Notes: generated from the sequence alone by a model not told the origin. A stretch of DNA of 41,402 bases from JAAYZQ01 sp041300865 (GCA_041300865.1 JBFYTF010000030.1:1-41402), one strand, 5' to 3'; counted from the first letter of the stretch, positions 22,016-30,765 are shown. Made by a program: numbers and translations.

Positions 22016-24550
22016 GTGCACAGAACCGCCCTGGCAGTGCTGCTGGTCTTTATCGTCCTGAGCCTGGTGCTCACCTACCCTCTCCCTCTGCACCTGGCGA
22101 CGGCGGTGGAGGACCGGCAGGACGCGCTCCTCAACGTCTGGATCACAGCCTGGGACGGGCACCAGCTCCTCGCCGACCCCCTCCACCTCTACGACGCCAA
22201 CATTTTTTACCCCTATCCGCGCACGCTGGCCTATTCCGAGCTGCTCTTGGGGAACGCCCTCCTGGCCCTGCCGCTGACCGCCGTCAGTGGCAACCCGGTC
22301 CTGGGATACAACGCTGTCTTGCTCCTGTCTTTCGTCCTCTCGGCCCTGGGCGCCTATCTCCTCGTCCTGAAGCTCACGCGGTCGCCGGCTGCCGGCCTGG
22401 TTGCCGGGCTGGCTTTTGCCTTCTCCTCTTATCGCCTGACGAACCTGGCGCAGGCTCAGCTTCTGACGGCGCAGTGGATGCCCTTTGCCCTCCTCGCCCT
22501 TTATGGCCTGCTGCGCCGGCCCGGCCTGCGCTCCGCCGTGGTCCTGGTTCTCTTTTTCTGGCTGCAGGCCGTCTCGTCGTTCTACTATGCCATCCTGTTG
22601 GCCCTGGCGCTGGCCGCGCTCGTGCTGTTTGACGGCGCCGCAGCCTTGGCCCCCCGTCTGGCCCGCCGGAAGGAGCGCGGCCCGAGTGCCGCCGTCGAGC
22701 GCGCCGGCGGCGGCCGCAGGCCGGTGGTGGTGCCGCTTCTCCTGGCCGCTGCCGGCTGTCTGCTCGTGGTCCTGCCTTTTGCCCTGCCCTACTTTCGCGT
22801 CCAGCGCGACCTCGGATTCGAGCGCAGCCTGACTGACAGCGAGCCCTTTTCGGCCAGCCTGCTCCAGTACGCCCTGGTGCCGCCCAACAGCCTGCTCCAC
22901 AGCGGCTGGCTGCCCAGCGACGATACGCCCATCGCCGGTGGCTACCCGGTGGATGCCCTCTTTCCGGGGCTGGCCGTCCTCGCCCTGGCTGCCTGGGGCC
23001 TGCTCCGTGGCCGCGGTCTCCGCCGCTGGTTCTTTTTTCTGCTGCTCCTGGCAGCCTTTGTCCTATCCCTCGGCCCGCGCCTCTACCTGGCGCCAGGGCA
23101 GCCGGCGAGCCTGGAGTTGACGCTGCCCTATGCCTGGCTCTATGCCTTCGTCCCCGGCTTCAAGGCCCTGCGCGCCCCGGTGCGCTTTGACGCCTTGGTC
23201 TCGCTCTCTCTGGCTGTTCTGGCCGGGTATGGGCTGGCCGCGCTGCAGCGCCGGCTGGACAACCGGCGCCTGGCCGCGGTGATTGTGGCTGCTGCTGCCT
23301 GCCTCGTCGTCGTGGAGTCGGTGGCCTGGCCCGCGGCGCGTGCCGAGCCGGTGCCGGTGGGCGACGCTGTGCCACCTGTGGCCCGCTGGCTGGCAGGCGA
23401 GGCTCCGGCGGGGCCCATACTGGAGCTGCCCATGGCCTTTACCCCTGGTGGCCCGCAGCTCGACTACCAGTACCTGTCTACCTACCACTGGCGGCCCACA
23501 CCCGATGGCTACAGCGGCTTTGTCCCGCCGGCCCACGGCCAGATCGTCTACGAAATGGAGCGCTTTCCCTCAGAGCGGTCGCTGAGCCTGCTCCAGGCCC
23601 TCGGCGTGCGCCTCGTCGTCTTGCACGGAGAGCGGCTGGGACGCGAGCGCCAGGCCGAAATGGAGGCGGCCCTGGCGGCCATGCCCGAGATGGCGCCCGT
23701 CGCCACCTTTGACGCCGGCCCAACCTCTGGGGTGAGTGAGGAGACCGGCCAGGAGGAGCGAGACGTGGTCTATGCCGTCTCGCCCCGTGTCTTTGACCCG
23801 GCCGGGCTCCGGGTGAGCGTTTACTTTCCGCCCGACGCGCTGCCAGGCCGGCCCTATACGGCCTACTTGATCGCCCTGAACCCTGGGCCGCGGAGCTTTG
23901 CCCTGCCGCCCACGGCCACCCTGCGGCCCACTTTCCGCTGGCAGGCGGAGGGCGGGCAGGCCGCCGGCGAGGGCACGGCCACTGCCGCCGGTCTGCCCCT
24001 GGTGACGTCACCCGCGGGCGGCGCGGCGGTCGTCGCCCTGGCCCTCGAGCCGCCACCGGGGGAGGGCACCTTTCACCTGGTGCTCGGCGAGGAGGACGGC
24101 GCCCTGGGTACCTGGCAGGCTGAGGCCCAGGTGAAGCTTGGGAACCTCGCGAGCCCGGACCTGCCCGTGCCGGCCCGCCTCGAAGCCTGGGAGCACCCCT
24201 CCACCGTCCAGGCCGGCAGCGATCTGCCCGTGATCCTTACCTGGCATGCCCTGGGCAAGCTCGACGCCTACTACAGCGTCTACCTGAAGCTCCTGGACGA
24301 GCAGGGCAACGCCGTGGCGGGCTGGGACGGCGAGCCCGGCGGCGGCCAGGCACCAACTCTCCTGTGGGTCCCCGGCGAAACCATCGCCGATAAGGTCAAC
24401 GTGCCCATCCCCGCCGGCACCGCCGCCGGCGAGTACCGCCTGGTGGCCGGCATGTACCGTGCCGCCGATCTGGCCCGCTGCCTGACCCTCGACGAGGGGG
24501 GGCAGCCGGTCGCCGAGATCCTACTGGGAACCGTTCGCGTCGAGCCCTGA
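22016..24550 (+). CDS. Large GT-C-like membrane protein with C-terminal surface domain
   Basis: The 844-residue protein has about ten membrane helices in residues 1 to about 470 (first at 5-22, LAVLLVFIVLSLVLTYPLPL), with loop motifs RQDALLNVWITAWDGHQLL and DANIFYPYPRTLAYSE that resemble polyprenyl-phosphate-sugar dependent GT-C proteins. An Asp/Glu-rich loop after the first helix is the usual catalytic position. A large outside region follows, with a C-terminal beta-domain (about 720-844: LEAWEHPSTVQAGSDLPVILTW through AAGEYRLVAGMY) related to the repeats in the next protein. GTG at 22016 has GGAG 6 nt upstream. It likely acts on the outer face of the membrane in surface glycan or glycoprotein synthesis. 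Substrate unknown. Confidence 0.75.
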   Translation: MHRTALAVLLVFIVLSLVLTYPLPLHLATAVEDRQDALLNVWITAWDGHQLLADPLHLYDANIFYPYPRTLAYSELLLGNALLALPLTAVSGNPVLGYNAVLLLSFVLSALGAYLLVLKLTRSPAAGLVAGLAFAFSSYRLTNLAQAQLLTAQWMPFALLALYGLLRRPGLRSAVVLVLFFWLQAVSSFYYAILLALALAALVLFDGAAALAPRLARRKERGPSAAVERAGGGRRPVVVPLLLAAAGCLLVVLPFALPYFRVQRDLGFERSLTDSEPFSASLLQYALVPPNSLLHSGWLPSDDTPIAGGYPVDALFPGLAVLALAAWGLLRGRGLRRWFFFLLLLAAFVLSLGPRLYLAPGQPASLELTLPYAWLYAFVPGFKALRAPVRFDALVSLSLAVLAGYGLAALQRRLDNRRLAAVIVAAAACLVVVESVAWPAARAEPVPVGDAVPPVARWLAGEAPAGPILELPMAFTPGGPQLDYQYLSTYHWRPTPDGYSGFVPPAHGQIVYEMERFPSERSLSLLQALGVRLVVLHGERLGRERQAEMEAALAAMPEMAPVATFDAGPTSGVSEETGQEERDVVYAVSPRVFDPAGLRVSVYFPPDALPGRPYTAYLIALNPGPRSFALPPTATLRPTFRWQAEGGQAAGEGTATAAGLPLVTSPAGGAAVVALALEPPPGEGTFHLVLGEEDGALGTWQAEAQVKLGNLASPDLPVPARLEAWEHPSTVQAGSDLPVILTWHALGKLDAYYSVYLKLLDEQGNAVAGWDGEPGGGQAPTLLWVPGETIADKVNVPIPAGTAAGEYRLVAGMYRAADLARCLTLDEGGQPVAEILLGTVRVEP

Positions 24551-24578
24551 TCCTTGCGGGGCAGACGGCCCTCGCGAT

Positions 24579-24607
24579 TTTTCCTTTGTCCTGGGCCGCG
24601 GTATAAT
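24579..24607 (+). promoter_or_regulatory. Promoter, apparently leaderless
   Basis: A perfect TATAAT (24602-24607) ends 9 nt before the ATG at 24617; the -35 region is weak (TTTTCC at 24579-24584, 17 bp spacing). Transcription would begin essentially at the start codon. Confidence 0.6.
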
Positions 24608-24616
24608 ACGGCACCT

Positions 24617-26935
24617 ATGGAAAACGCAGCGCGCCGCTCGCAGCCAAATAGCAGCCGCTGGTTGGTCCGCGCCCTGTGGGCCTTGGCCCTGGCCGGGCTC
24701 GTCTACCTGGCCGCACTCACTCTGTGGCTGGCCGTCAGCGGGCTGTTCTTCCCCTACCAGCTGGACTACGGTGAGGGCTTCTTGCTGCACTTTGTCCGCG
24801 AGTGGTCCCGGGGCCAGCCCAGCTACAAGGCGGCCGCCGGCTACCCCTACATCCTGGCCAACTACCCGCCCCTGGCCATTCTCCTGGCCCTGGCCCTCGT
24901 GCCCATCCTGGGCTTGAGCTACGCCGCGGGGCGAATCTGGACACTGCTGGCCATCGTGGCCGTCTCCGCCCTCGTCGCTGCCTGGGTACGCCGCGAGGCG
25001 AAAGCGGGAAGTTGGCTGGTCGCCGGTTCCGCGGCGCTGCTCGTGGCCGGCTCGCCCACGATCTATCACTGGGCACCCCTCTTCCGCGTGGACCTCCTCG
25101 GGCTGGCGCTGACCCTGGCCGGCCTGTACGCCGTCGCCGTGGCCTACCCGCCCCGGCCCGCCCCCGTCCGCCCGGCCCTTCTCTGGCCGGCCGTCGTCCT
25201 CTTTGTGGCGGGGCTGTACGCCAAGCAGTCGTTCCTCTTTGCCCCGGCCGCGGCCGTGGCTTACCTCCTTATCCAGCGCCGGCGGGCAGCTTTCTCCCTC
25301 GGGGTGGGCGTGGGCCTGCTGGGCGGAGGGCTCTTCCTGCTCCTCAATGTCCTCACCGGCGGCGGCTTCTGGTACGGGCTGGTCGGCAGCAACGTCAACC
25401 CCTTCCTCTGGCCCGAGTTCTGGCGCCAGCAGGCCGACTTCTGGAGCACTTTTGCCCCCCTCGCCCTCCTGGCAGCCGTTTACCTGGCCGAGAAGTTTTG
25501 GCTGCGCCGGCACGAGCCCCTGCTCGGCCGCTTGAGCCCCGTCGACCTCTACCTGCCGGCCGCACTCCTCAGCCTGTGGTTCGCGGGCAAGGCCGGCTCC
25601 TGGGAGAACTATTTCTTTGAGGCGCAGGTGGCCCTGACCCTCGCCGCCGGCCTGGCGCTGGCCAAGCTCGCCGCCCATGCCTCGACCTTGGTCCGGGTCG
25701 CCGCGCCGCTCCTGCTGCTCCTCCAGGTAGGTCTCATGTGGCACACGCCCCGCGATGCCCTGCGCTACCTGCGCCTGACCGCCGCGTCGAACGAGGCCAT
25801 GGCCCCCATCCTGGCCGCCACCCCCGACCCCATCTTTTCCGAGGATATGGGGCTCCTGGTGACGAACGGGAAGGTCCTCGACTACTGCTCCTTCCAGTAC
25901 AGCCAGCTTGCCCGAGCCGGCCGTTGGGATCAGGCCTGGGAGCTGGGCCAACTGCGCAGCCGCGCGGCGAACCTGGTCGTTCTCGAGCGCGGTACTCGCC
26001 TGGACGTCGACCGCTACCAGCGCTTCACGCGCGAGTTCCTGTCAGAGCTGGACCGCAGCTATCGCCACGAGGCCACCGTGGGCAAGTACGAGCTCTACCG
26101 GCCCGATCCCCTGCAGCGCGAGACGCAGGCGACCTTCGGCCCCGACCTGGCCCTGGCCGGCTGGAGCCTGGAGGGCCTGGACGGCACCGGGTTGGAGCCC
26201 GGCCGGCCGCTGACCGTGACGGTCGTCTGGCAGGCGCAACAGGTGCCGGCTGCGGACTACACGGCCTTTGCCCACCTCGTGGACGAGGCGGGCCAGGGCT
26301 GGGCCGGCGACGACCACCAGCCGTACGATGGTCTCTATCCGACCAGCGCCTGGGGCTCGCGAGAGATGGTCCGCGACCAGTTCAGCCTCTCCCTGCCTGC
26401 CGCCGCCCCTCCCGGGCTCTACCGTCTCCTGCTCGGCTGGTACAACCCTGCCACGGGCGAGCGCCTGCCCGTCGACGGCGAGAGCAGCCTGCCCCTGGCC
26501 TTCCTGCCCGTCGACTGGAGTGGCACGGGCAGCGCGGACCTGCAGCCCCTGGCCGCCCGCTTTGGCGAGGCCATCGACCTGGAAGGCTGGACGTGGCAGG
26601 CGACTGCCGGCGAGCTGGCTGTTACCCTGAGTTGGGCAGCCGCCGCCTACCCTGCGGCCGATTATACCGTCTTTGTGCACCTGGTGCGGCCCGGTGAGGA
26701 TCAGGCCCTGTCCCAGGGCGACGCCCCGCCCCTCGCCGGGCGCTGGCCCACCTCTCTGTGGCTGCCCGGCGTGCGCGTCGACGACGAGCACCGGGTGGCC
26801 CTGCCCGGGGACCTGCCGCCCGGACCCTACGAGCTGCTGGTGGGCCTCTATGACCCCGCGACCGGCACGCGCCTGCCCCTGGCCGGCGGCCACGACGCCC
26901 TCCGCCTCCCCGTGCGGCTGGCAGAAGGAGAATGA
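24617..26935 (+). CDS. Membrane glycosyltransferase-like protein (GT39/GT87-like) with two surface beta-domains
   Basis: The 772-residue protein has a first helix at about 19-42, then the loop QLDYGEGFLLHFVREW, which matches the acidic catalytic loop position of GT-C/PMT-like transferases, and around ten helices up to about residue 395. Two related extracellular beta-domains follow (about 505-630 and 635-772), each with the pattern: a Trp-containing strand, DYT-A/V-FxHLV, a PT-S-x-W core, D-x-F/H-x-x-x-LP and P-G-Y/L-x-L-L-x-G-x-Y. The same fold appears once in the preceding protein, so the pair probably act together. There is no Shine-Dalgarno, consistent with leaderless translation. The downstream methyltransferase overlaps by 4 nt. 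Confidence 0.75.
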   Translation: MENAARRSQPNSSRWLVRALWALALAGLVYLAALTLWLAVSGLFFPYQLDYGEGFLLHFVREWSRGQPSYKAAAGYPYILANYPPLAILLALALVPILGLSYAAGRIWTLLAIVAVSALVAAWVRREAKAGSWLVAGSAALLVAGSPTIYHWAPLFRVDLLGLALTLAGLYAVAVAYPPRPAPVRPALLWPAVVLFVAGLYAKQSFLFAPAAAVAYLLIQRRRAAFSLGVGVGLLGGGLFLLLNVLTGGGFWYGLVGSNVNPFLWPEFWRQQADFWSTFAPLALLAAVYLAEKFWLRRHEPLLGRLSPVDLYLPAALLSLWFAGKAGSWENYFFEAQVALTLAAGLALAKLAAHASTLVRVAAPLLLLLQVGLMWHTPRDALRYLRLTAASNEAMAPILAATPDPIFSEDMGLLVTNGKVLDYCSFQYSQLARAGRWDQAWELGQLRSRAANLVVLERGTRLDVDRYQRFTREFLSELDRSYRHEATVGKYELYRPDPLQRETQATFGPDLALAGWSLEGLDGTGLEPGRPLTVTVVWQAQQVPAADYTAFAHLVDEAGQGWAGDDHQPYDGLYPTSAWGSREMVRDQFSLSLPAAAPPGLYRLLLGWYNPATGERLPVDGESSLPLAFLPVDWSGTGSADLQPLAARFGEAIDLEGWTWQATAGELAVTLSWAAAAYPAADYTVFVHLVRPGEDQALSQGDAPPLAGRWPTSLWLPGVRVDDEHRVALPGDLPPGPYELLVGLYDPATGTRLPLAGGHDALRLPVRLAEGE

Positions 26936-27810
26936 CCTGCATGCCCACCTGCAACCTGTGTGGCTCGCTCGACTCCCGGCTCCTCTTTCGCAAGAACGGG
27001 ACCGACTTCTTGCAGTGCCGGAGCTGCGGCCTGGAATGGGTGCATCCCCTGCCCGACATGGAGAGCGCGCGCCGTCTCTACTCCAGCCCCGCCTACTACA
27101 ACACCGACAACATCTCCCAATACGGCTACAGCGACTATGTGCGCAACAAGCACCTGTACGTCAACCTCTTCAACCGGCGCTTGGACGAGATCCTCCTCTA
27201 CACCGGTGGAGAGACCGGCCGGCTGTTGGACGTGGGCTGTGCCACCGGCGTACTTCTGGAGCTGGCGCGGCTGCGGGGCTGGCAAGTCCGCGGCGTGGAC
27301 GTTTCGACGTATGCCACGGGCATTGCCCGTGACTATTACAACCTCGACGTCTGTACCGGAGAGCTCGCCGAGGCACGCTATCCGGACGCCCATTTCGACG
27401 TCGTGGTCATGGATGACCTCGTAGAACACGTGGCGGATCCGACGGCCCTGGTTGAGGAGTGCCGGCGCATCCTGCGCCCCGACGGTCTACTGACCCTGAA
27501 CACCCCGAACCGCGCCGGCCTGTGGCACCTGTTGATGGGCCGCCGCTGGTTCCACTACAAGCAAGTGGAGCACACCTACTTTTTCTCCCCGGCCGTCATG
27601 CGTGCTCTCCTGAACCGCCACGGCTTTCAGGTGCTGGCCATCCATCACAGCAGCAAGATCATCGACCTGAATTATGCCTTTGGCCGCCTGCGCTATTACA
27701 ACGGTGGCCTGTCTGGCGCCCTCTCGCGCACCGTCGGCCGTCTCATGGTCGCCAGCATCACCTTTCCCATCCGCGTCGGCGAGATGGCCGTCTTTGCCCG
27801 CCGGCTCTAG
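26932..27810 (+). CDS. Class I SAM methyltransferase with N-terminal zinc ribbon
   Basis: The 292-residue protein opens with a four-Cys zinc ribbon (CNLCG ... CRSCG, about residues 7-33), then a SAM domain with motif I LLDVGCATGVLLELA (about 98-112), the acidic VRGVDVS strand end and VVVMDDLVEHVADP, followed by LRPDGLLTLNTPN. This layout is common in methyltransferases of surface polysaccharide loci that modify sugars or lipid-linked intermediates. The start overlaps the end of the glycosyltransferase-like gene (ATGA), so it is coupled to it. The substrate is unknown. Confidence 0.88.
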   Translation: MTCMPTCNLCGSLDSRLLFRKNGTDFLQCRSCGLEWVHPLPDMESARRLYSSPAYYNTDNISQYGYSDYVRNKHLYVNLFNRRLDEILLYTGGETGRLLDVGCATGVLLELARLRGWQVRGVDVSTYATGIARDYYNLDVCTGELAEARYPDAHFDVVVMDDLVEHVADPTALVEECRRILRPDGLLTLNTPNRAGLWHLLMGRRWFHYKQVEHTYFFSPAVMRALLNRHGFQVLAIHHSSKIIDLNYAFGRLRYYNGGLSGALSRTVGRLMVASITFPIRVGEMAVFARRL

Positions 27811-27947
27811 CCCGGCGGCTGGGGCAGCCTCCCTGGCTTCGACATTCTTTTTGTCATCATTCTAGCCAAAAAGAGGCAGCTTGTTAACTTTGCCGGTTGG
27901 TCCCCTGTGCCTGGCTCCCGGCCCCCCTGACAGACGCGCCCGATGAT

Positions 27948-27976
27948 TTGCGAGCTCGACACGAATGTGGTAAAAT
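27948..27976 (+). promoter_or_regulatory. Promoter of the tRNA-Pro gene
   Basis: TTGCGA (27948-27953), 17 bp, TAAAAT (27971-27976). The predicted transcript start is about 38 nt before the tRNA 5' end. Confidence 0.7.
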
Positions 27977-28020
27977 GTGGCTGCGAATCGAGGTTCGCGG
28001 TATAGGGTTCGCACATGCAA

Positions 28021-28097
28021 CGGGGCGTAGCGCAGTCCGGTAGCGCACTTGAATGGGGTTCAAGTGGCCGCCCGTTCAAATCGGGCCGCCCCGACCA
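28021..28097 (+). tRNA. tRNA-Pro (anticodon GGG)
   Basis: The 77-nt cloverleaf is complete: acceptor stem CGGGGCG (28021-28027) pairs with CGCCCCG (28087-28093); the anticodon stem CTTGA/TCAAG encloses the loop ATGGGGT with anticodon GGG at 28055-28057; the T arm has GCCCG/CGGGC around TTCAAAT. The discriminator is A and the CCA end is encoded (28095-28097). It reads CCC and CCU proline codons. Confidence 0.97.
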
Positions 28098-28100
28098 CAA

Positions 28101-28139
28101 AGAGGATGGTCGATGGTAAGTTGCCGTCGACCATCCTCT
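28101..28139 (+). terminator. Long hairpin directly after tRNA-Pro
   Basis: AGAGGATGGTCGATGG (28101-28116) pairs with CCGTCGACCATCCTCT (28124-28139): 16 base pairs including one G-U, with loop TAAGTTG. It begins 3 nt after the CCA end. A real T tract is missing (ATCTATAG follows), so it may be a processing or stability hairpin instead of, or as well as, a terminator. Confidence 0.65.
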
Positions 28140-28252
28140 ATCTATAGACCCTCCTGGTTCCGAGTGTGGAGAGGCTGCGTCGAGACGGAAGTGTGAACAT
28201 GCATTCGTCGTGGGCGAGACGGGATGGGCTTATTCTCGGAGTAGAGAAGGGG

Positions 28253-29734
28253 ATGAGCAAGGTCGATCAGCGCTGCGTACATCTGAACAAGGAGGATCTC
28301 GCCACCCTGAGCAAGATCCAGGGCGACCTCAGCATTCTGGCCGACCTCAGCCGCGCCGATGTCTTGCTTTATTGCGCCTGCGAGGGAGAGCGGGCGGTGG
28401 TTGTCTCCCAGGCGAGGCCGCATTCCATCTTGCCCGTCTACGCCGAATCGTTGGTCGATCAGCACGTCGCCTTCGCCGATGCACACGGGCTCATGCGCAC
28501 CCTCACCGAAGGGCGCCGGGGGACCACAGAGGTCCGCCACGCTATGGGTCAGCGCCCGGGCCAGGCCCGCACTGCCGCAGTTGTCCAGGAGATCTTTCCC
28601 GTCTACGGCGCGCAGGGTAGGGTGATTGCTGCCGTCTCTATCGAGACGAACCTCATCGAGCAGGAGCGCCACCGGCGCCGCGGCACACTCTTTCGCCATG
28701 CCATGCGCCAGTTCCGAGAAATGGTCCTGGCCGGTCGCCTGCGCGGCGCCGAGCGCCTGACTCCGATTGCGGAGCAGGACGGGCTGATGGTCGTCGACGC
28801 GCAGCACCACATCCAGTACGTGAGCGACACGGCAACCAGCCTCTACCGCAAGCTGGGCTACGCCGGCAATCTCTTGAAGCGCCGGGTCGAAGACCTGGAA
28901 TTGGATGATCACAACCTTCTCTTCGATGCCCTGGAACACGGCCGCTGTTATGAGCGTGAGGTCAGGGTCGGCGACCTGGTCTGGATCAAAAAGGCCATCC
29001 CCCTGCTTGCGCCGCGTACCGGGCTCCTAGGCCACGGCCGTGGCGAAGGTGTTTGGCGCATCCAGGGCGCGATCCTCGTCATTCACGACGCCACCGAGGC
29101 CCGCCGGCGCGAAGAAGAGCTGCAGGTCAAGGTGACCATGATCCGCGAGATCCACCACCGGGTCAAGAACAACATGCAGACCATCGCCTCTCTGCTGCGC
29201 CTCCAATCACGCCGCGCCGGGTCTGAGGAGGTGCGCCGCGCCCTCCAGGAGGGCATCAATCGCATTTTGAGTGTGGCCGTCATCCACGAGTTCCTGGCCC
29301 ATCAGGACGCGCGCGTCATCAACATCCGCGACGTGGGCCAGCGCATCATCAACCAGGTTCGCGAGGGCGTCTTGGACCAGGAGTGCAGGATCCGCCTCGA
29401 GCTTAGAGGGCCAAACATCTACCTGCCGACGCAGCCGGCCACGGTCTGTGCCCTGGTCATGAACGAGCTGCTGCAGAATGCCCTGGAGCACGGCTACGAC
29501 CGCCAGGACGTGGGCACGGTCACGGTCAATTTGCACGACAATGGAGATCAGATTACCATTGCCGTTGAGGACGATGGCCTGGGCCTGCCCGGCGACTTTC
29601 AACTGGAACAGAGCAACAGCCTGGGCCTGCACATCGTCAAGACCCTGGCCGAGGGCGATCTCAAGGGCAACTTTGAACTTCGAGGCAGGGACAAGGGCGT
29701 CTCGGCTGTCGTAACCTTTCCCAAACATACCTGA
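28253..29734 (+). CDS. PdtaS-like sensor histidine kinase (HisKA_2)
   Basis: The 493-residue soluble kinase has an N-terminal sensor region of the H_kinase_N/GAF type (LNKEDLATLSKIQGDLSILADLSRADVLLYC), a PAS-like domain (EQDGLMVVDAQHHIQYVSD), then HisKA_2: IREIHHRVKNNMQTIASLL, where H302 of HRVKNN is the expected phosphate acceptor. The ATPase domain has the N box MNELLQNALEHGY and the G box EDDGLGLP. This order matches PdtaS of Mycobacterium, a cytoplasmic kinase paired with an ANTAR regulator, and the next gene is exactly that. The start is uncertain: ATG at 28253 (GGAG 11 nt upstream) is preferred, ATG at 28199 is the alternative. There are no membrane helices, so the signal is cytosolic. 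Confidence 0.88.
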   Translation: MSKVDQRCVHLNKEDLATLSKIQGDLSILADLSRADVLLYCACEGERAVVVSQARPHSILPVYAESLVDQHVAFADAHGLMRTLTEGRRGTTEVRHAMGQRPGQARTAAVVQEIFPVYGAQGRVIAAVSIETNLIEQERHRRRGTLFRHAMRQFREMVLAGRLRGAERLTPIAEQDGLMVVDAQHHIQYVSDTATSLYRKLGYAGNLLKRRVEDLELDDHNLLFDALEHGRCYEREVRVGDLVWIKKAIPLLAPRTGLLGHGRGEGVWRIQGAILVIHDATEARRREEELQVKVTMIREIHHRVKNNMQTIASLLRLQSRRAGSEEVRRALQEGINRILSVAVIHEFLAHQDARVINIRDVGQRIINQVREGVLDQECRIRLELRGPNIYLPTQPATVCALVMNELLQNALEHGYDRQDVGTVTVNLHDNGDQITIAVEDDGLGLPGDFQLEQSNSLGLHIVKTLAEGDLKGNFELRGRDKGVSAVVTFPKHT

Positions 29735-29744
29735 GGAGGTACCT

Positions 29745-30347
29745 ATGACAGAGCGGACACGTGTGATTATAGCCGATGACGAGTCAATCATTCGCATGGA
29801 CTTGCGCGAAATGTTGACGAACCTGGGCTACCTGGTCATTGGCGAGGTTGGCGATGGTCGCAGCGCTGTGAACCTGGCCCGAGAGCTGCGGCCGGATATC
29901 GTCATCATGGACATCAAGTTCGAGGGGGAAGGCTTTGACGGCATCGATGCCGCCCGCATGCTCACCGAGGAACGCATTGCTCCGGTGCTGTTGCTCACCG
30001 CCTACAGCCAGCGGGAGCTCGTAATGCGCGCGCGGGAGGCAGGCGTCGTCGGCTACCTCGTCAAGCCCTTCCGCGAGGCGGACCTCGTCCCCGCCGTCGA
30101 GGTCGCCCTGGCGCGCTTTGCCGAGTTCCGGACGGTCGAGGAGCAGGTCGGTGACCTGCAGCAGGCGCTGGAAACGCGCAAGTTCGTGGATCGCGCCAAA
30201 GGGATCCTGATGGACAGCCAGGGCCTCTCGGAGGCCGAGGCCTTCCGGCGCATCCAGAAGATGAGCATGAACACCCGCAAGCCGATGAAGGACGTTGCGG
30301 AGGCCATCATTCTCGCACACCAGACGCAGCAGCAGTCCCTCGTCTAG
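29745..30347 (+). CDS. Response regulator with ANTAR RNA-binding domain (PdtaR-like)
   Basis: The 200-residue protein has a receiver domain with the acidic pocket D11/D12, phosphoacceptor D56 (VIMDIKF), T85 and K107 (LVKPF), then an ANTAR domain (about 137-192) with LQQALETRKFVDRAKGILM and SEAEAFRRIQKMSM. ANTAR regulators bind paired RNA hairpins with six-nucleotide loops and prevent termination or control translation when phosphorylated. It lies 10 nt downstream of the PdtaS-like kinase, with GAGGAGGT just before its ATG. The RNA targets are unknown; a candidate lies just downstream (30383-30421). Confidence 0.93.
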   Translation: MTERTRVIIADDESIIRMDLREMLTNLGYLVIGEVGDGRSAVNLARELRPDIVIMDIKFEGEGFDGIDAARMLTEERIAPVLLLTAYSQRELVMRAREAGVVGYLVKPFREADLVPAVEVALARFAEFRTVEEQVGDLQQALETRKFVDRAKGILMDSQGLSEAEAFRRIQKMSMNTRKPMKDVAEAIILAHQTQQQSLV

Positions 30348-30721
30348 TGAGCAGGTGGCCGGAGCACGTTACCCCGTACGCGGCCGGCGACCGGCTGCCG
30401 GCGCTCAGCGTGGGCGCGCTGCCCAAGTACCGGGAACGGATTCTGCCACCACCTGCGAGGAGCACGCGCTCTGCTGCCAGGCTCTAACACCCCCCAGCCT
30501 CCGCCCGTTGTGAGGGCGGTAAGGCGGGCCCGAAGAGCCGGCAGCAGTGCGTCCAGGAGCGGCACAACCAACGGGCAAGCAAACGCCCACTGCCCTGCCA
30601 GGCATTGATCGCCGGCAAGGCAGAGGGCACAAGCCCCTGCGCTCTGAACCTCTGGCCCTGTACGGGCGTTATTCACAGTGAGAGCCGTTTCTGTGCGGGT
30701 AGGCACGGGCCGGTCTCTCAT
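30348..30721 (+). other. Gene-free region with several GC-rich hairpins
   Basis: No convincing coding frame is present. I can see three hairpins: GCCGGCG/TGCCGGC around the six-base loop ACCGGC (30383-30402), CAGCG/CGCTG around the six-base loop TGGGCG (30406-30421), and CCGCCC/GGGCGG (30501-30519). The first two lie in tandem 3 nt apart, just after the ANTAR regulator gene. I see no RNase P, tmRNA or SRP motifs. Confidence 0.4.
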
Positions 30722-30760
30722 GCCCGTTCAGATTGCCGAACGAAGCTCTGAACGGGCTTT
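30722..30760. terminator. Terminator between convergent pdtaR-like and LCP genes
   Basis: GCCCGTTCAGA (30722-30732) pairs perfectly with TCTGAACGGGC (30747-30757), loop of 14 nt, followed by TTTCCTGTT on the plus strand. It lies 8 nt past the stop of the minus-strand LCP gene and may serve both directions. Confidence 0.75.
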
Positions 30761-30765
30761 CCTGT

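Noticed and set aside
28021..28139. Integration site (att) of a mobile element at tRNA-Pro
   Set aside because: There is no integrase, no direct repeat of the tRNA 3' end and no foreign-looking DNA beside it.
30348..30721. A small protein gene or known housekeeping RNA after the ANTAR regulator
   Set aside because: No frame has a ribosome site with sensible composition, and no SRP, RNase P or tmRNA motif is seen.
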